Below the pieces are notes generated by a model. That model was not told the origin of the DNA, did no database searches, and was given only the letters and a program-made list of their open reading frames with translations. From Candidatus Nitrosotenuis cloacae (GTDB lineage: Archaea; Thermoproteota; Nitrososphaeria; Nitrososphaerales; Nitrosopumilaceae), in NCBI RefSeq assembly GCF_026768455.1, contig NZ_JAPPVQ010000003.1, positions 1 through 32,631 of the forward strand: 32,631 nt of DNA, read 5' to 3'. Below are positions 30,643-32,631 of this stretch, in pieces; within the stretch, counting starts at the first letter, position 1, and each line of letters opens with the position of its first letter. Position numbers and translations under genes: made by a program.

Positions 30643-31441
30643 GATTTGTATAGACGTCGGTTCTCCGATTTCTCAGCAGCGGCAGCACCTTGCGCGTCTG
30701 CCTTACCACATCAAGCGAGATGTCAACAAGTCCGATTCCCTGTCTCTTTTTCATGTCAAGCAGGATTTTTCCGTACGGGTCTACCACCATGCTCCTCCCG
30801 CAGTAGATGTTTCCCACCTGATCCGGGGCGATCACGTAGCATCCGTTTTCGATTGCGCGCGCCTTGTTGATTGATATCCAGTGCTCCTCCTTCATCTTTC
30901 CCTGCACCCACGCAGAAGGCACGACGAGAACTTGCGAGCCCGACGACGCAAGGATGCGGGACATTTCCGGGAACCGCAGGTCGTAGCATATGAGCATGCC
31001 AGTCTTTCCCATGCTGGTATTTACTGGAACGGATATCTTGGATCCGGGCTCTAGTTTTGCAGATTCCCTAAATCCCAGCGCGTCATACAGGTGGATCTTT
31101 CTGTATGTTGCAGACATCTTGCCTGATTTTGAAACAACAAACGCCGTATCGTATACTCGGTCCCTCTTTTTGCTTTTTTCGTATATCGTTCCTATTACCT
31201 CAATTGAGTGCTTTTTTGCGGCAGCCGCAATAGTCCTGACAAAATTTCCGTCAATTGTTTCAGCGGAATCTGCAAGTTCCCTTGGGGACTGTTTTGACGT
31301 GGTATAGAACATCATGAACTCTGGAAAAGCGCACAGGCTTGCCCCCATGTCTGCCGCTTTTGAGATATAATTGAGAATCTTTTGCAGGTTTTCTTCTTTG
31401 TCAGTTGACGCGCGGAATTGCACCACTGCCACTTTGGTCAT
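30632..31441 (-). CDS. carbon-nitrogen hydrolase (nitrilase superfamily), 269 aa
   Basis: Complete catalytic triad: Glu in LCAFPEFMMF, Lys in TYRKIHLYDALGF and Cys in MLICYDLRFPEMSR, followed by LVVPSAWVQGKMKEEHWISINKARAIENGCYVIAPDQVG. The pattern and length are those of the Nit2/deaminated-glutathione or omega-amidase branch. It hydrolyses a small amide in the cytoplasm; the substrate is not fixed by sequence. Convergent with the zinc-finger gene, overlapping it by 11 bp. Confidence 0.93.
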   Translation of the reverse strand: MTKVAVVQFRASTDKEENLQKILNYISKAADMGASLCAFPEFMMFYTTSKQSPRELADSAETIDGNFVRTIAAAAKKHSIEVIGTIYEKSKKRDRVYDTAFVVSKSGKMSATYRKIHLYDALGFRESAKLEPGSKISVPVNTSMGKTGMLICYDLRFPEMSRILASSGSQVLVVPSAWVQGKMKEEHWISINKARAIENGCYVIAPDQVGNIYCGRSMVVDPYGKILLDMKKRQGIGLVDISLDVVRQTRKVLPLLRNRRTDVYTNLKL

Positions 31442-31474
31442 GCTGTGACTAGAAATGATGAAAATAAAAAGATG

Positions 31475-31651
31475 TTAGAGTGGGCTACCTGCCTGGTACC
31501 AGTTCTCTTTTGGATTGTCTTCAAAGACAACTATTACGTGGCTTTCCTTTGTCTTCAGGATGTCCACTGCCGATTTTGTTATCGCCTTTGCAAACTCTTC
31601 TTTTTGCTGCTGCGTTCTGCCAGGATACATCGATACTGTGATTATTGGCAT
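31475..31651 (-). CDS. 4-oxalocrotonate tautomerase family protein, 58 aa
   Basis: The short frame MPIITVSMYPGRTQQQKEEF...ESHVIVVFEDNPKENWYQAG is a clear 4-OT tautomerase: Pro after the initiator Met is the catalytic base, and the strand VIVVFED and NWYQAG are typical. It catalyses enol-keto tautomerisation; the natural substrate is unknown. Leaderless, with GATAAATCC about 28 nt before ATG 31651, overlapping the stop of the rhomboid gene upstream. Confidence 0.93.
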   Translation of the reverse strand: MPIITVSMYPGRTQQQKEEFAKAITKSAVDILKTKESHVIVVFEDNPKENWYQAGSPL

Positions 31652-31680
31652 GGAGTTGTTTTTTGCCCGTAGGATTTATC

Positions 31681-32454
31681 TCAATTGCCCTTCCAGCCGT
31701 ACCTGGAGCCGTATCTTGATCCATGGAGGTACTCAGAGCCGTGCGTCTTTTTGTAGAGGTATCCGGTTGCAAGTCCGATCACAAATCCGCCGATGTGCGC
31801 AAGGTACGCCACACCACCTCCACCAAAGCCGAATCCCCCTACCACAAACGGAAGTATGTTCTGGAAGACGAGCCAGAATGGCAGATACCACTTTGCTGGA
31901 ACGTGCGCCATTCTCGAAAAGAACCCCATCATGATGAATGTGGTGATCCTAGTACGCGGAAACATCACCAGGTATGCACCAAGCACTCCGGAGATTGCCC
32001 CCGAGGCACCCACTGCTGGAATTGGGCTGTTTACGTCTCCCATTACATGTGCAAGGCCTGCTACTATTCCCCACATCAGGTAGATCCCAAGGAACTTGAT
32101 TCTGCCGTACTTTAGCTCGATGTTGTCGCCAAAGATCCACAGGAACAGCATGTTGCCGCCAAGGTGCAGCAGTCCGCCGTGGAGAAAGGTTGAGCTCAAA
32201 AGGCCTAGTGCGGGCATGTCGGGGCACGATATACGAATCTGCTCTATTGAGATTGTCGACTCACCGGTTATGCACGCAGGCACCGCACCCCATTCATAGA
32301 ACATCATTGCTGCGCGGTCGTTGCTGAACTCAAAGAATTGGCCGGTGACTGCCACCTCAAAGAAGAATATTATCACGTTTAGTGCTATCAGGGCAATTGT
32401 GACTTTGGGCTTGTATCCAGGAGGTTTTGGGTTTTCGTCCCTGATCGGCAGCAC
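31681..32454 (-). CDS. rhomboid-family intramembrane serine protease, 257 aa
   Basis: Six or seven membrane helices with the rhomboid signature: LLHLGGNMLFLWIFGDNIE (HxxxN on helix 2), the catalytic Ser in VGASGAISGVLGAY and the catalytic His in VAYLAHIGGFVIGLATG. It cleaves single-pass membrane proteins within the bilayer. The C-terminus is Gly/Tyr/Ser-rich. The start is GTG 32454, preceded at about -28 by TTATTATAG. Confidence 0.93.
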   Translation of the reverse strand: MLPIRDENPKPPGYKPKVTIALIALNVIIFFFEVAVTGQFFEFSNDRAAMMFYEWGAVPACITGESTISIEQIRISCPDMPALGLLSSTFLHGGLLHLGGNMLFLWIFGDNIELKYGRIKFLGIYLMWGIVAGLAHVMGDVNSPIPAVGASGAISGVLGAYLVMFPRTRITTFIMMGFFSRMAHVPAKWYLPFWLVFQNILPFVVGGFGFGGGGVAYLAHIGGFVIGLATGYLYKKTHGSEYLHGSRYGSRYGWKGN

Positions 32455-32517
32455 GAATTAGTTCAGAACCACATTCTATAATAATCTAAATCCCGGAATA
32501 CTGCATCCGGCCTTTTG

Positions 32518-32631
32518 TCATACTTTGATTATGCCTTGGTTGATCAGATATTGAATGCCGTTGACAAAGTCCTTGTCGCCGATTGTCCCCTCGGCCCACC
32601 ACTTGGCGTTGTTTTTGATCCACGACGGTAT
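32518..32631 (-). CDS. 3' end of a gene with a WIKNNAKWWAEG-type C-terminal domain (partial)
   Basis: The last 37 codons of a leftward gene continue beyond the window. IPSWIKNNAKWWAEGTIGD and FVNGIQYLINQGIIKV are the motif found at the C-terminus of many exported proteins of ammonia-oxidizing archaea, probably a surface or protein-interaction domain. The N-terminal part, and so the function, is not visible. Confidence 0.8.
   Translation of the reverse strand: MPSWIKNNAKWWAEGTIGDKDFVNGIQYLINQGIIKV

Overview
The window looks like a chromosomal segment of an ammonia-oxidizing archaeon (Nitrososphaerota/Thaumarchaeota, probably Nitrosopumilaceae). Supporting signs are archaeal information genes (Rpp21 subunit of RNase P, S19e, a PDCD5-type DNA-binding protein, Nep1, Sua5), a surface protein with a PEFG-CTERM tail, several tiny zinc-ribbon proteins, a WIKNNAKWWAEG C-terminal domain at the right edge, and many start codons (ATG, GTG or TTG) lying 24-30 nt after a TATA box, which is the pattern of leaderless archaeal transcripts. 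All functions are read from sequence by eye; no database search was run.

Layout. 1-2900: a small membrane protein, an NTF2-like protein, a winged-helix regulator and a membrane-anchored NAD(P)-binding SDR protein. 2965-4779: a B12-binding sensor resembling the CarH/LitR photoreceptor family and a lysine-rich exported protein. The SDR gene, the sensor gene and the exported-protein gene share one promoter design, a tandem direct repeat (TTRGCACTAG, 9 nt, TTATCACTAG) directly abutting the TATA box. 4794-6444: a two-gene unit for a histidine-bearing polytopic membrane protein and an anchored extracytoplasmic beta-sandwich protein. 6650-9105: an AT-rich accessory island of three toxin-antitoxin-like modules separated and bounded by four same-orientation copies of a repeat element (GTTTGATTC...GTTTTG...TTTAA), arranged like a cassette array. 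9136-13306: CitE-like lyase and zinc MDR reductase operon, then PDCD5-S19e-Rpp21 and divergent Sua5. 13485-18400: small regulators, small Cys-rich proteins, two related membrane-anchored proteins, a PEFG-CTERM beta-propeller and a universal stress protein. 18532-21375: GNAT plus amidohydrolase pair, then a membrane protein coupled to a second Usp protein. 21423-23293: tRNA-Gly(UCC), Nep1 and an anchored glycoside-hydrolase-like protein. 23338-28545: B12-dependent ribonucleotide reductase (nrdJ), an HTH/ATP-cone/NrdD-like protein that seems to have lost the radical chemistry, and a small zinc ribbon. 28614-32631: thiolase with its OB-fold partner, a topoisomerase-type zinc-finger protein, nitrilase, 4-OT tautomerase, rhomboid protease and the 3' end of a further gene.

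The most novel-looking items are (1) the B12-sensor regulon with its three matching tandem-repeat promoters, (2) the repeat-delimited toxin-antitoxin cassette array, and (3) the apparently non-catalytic NrdD-like protein fused to a DNA-binding domain beside nrdJ.
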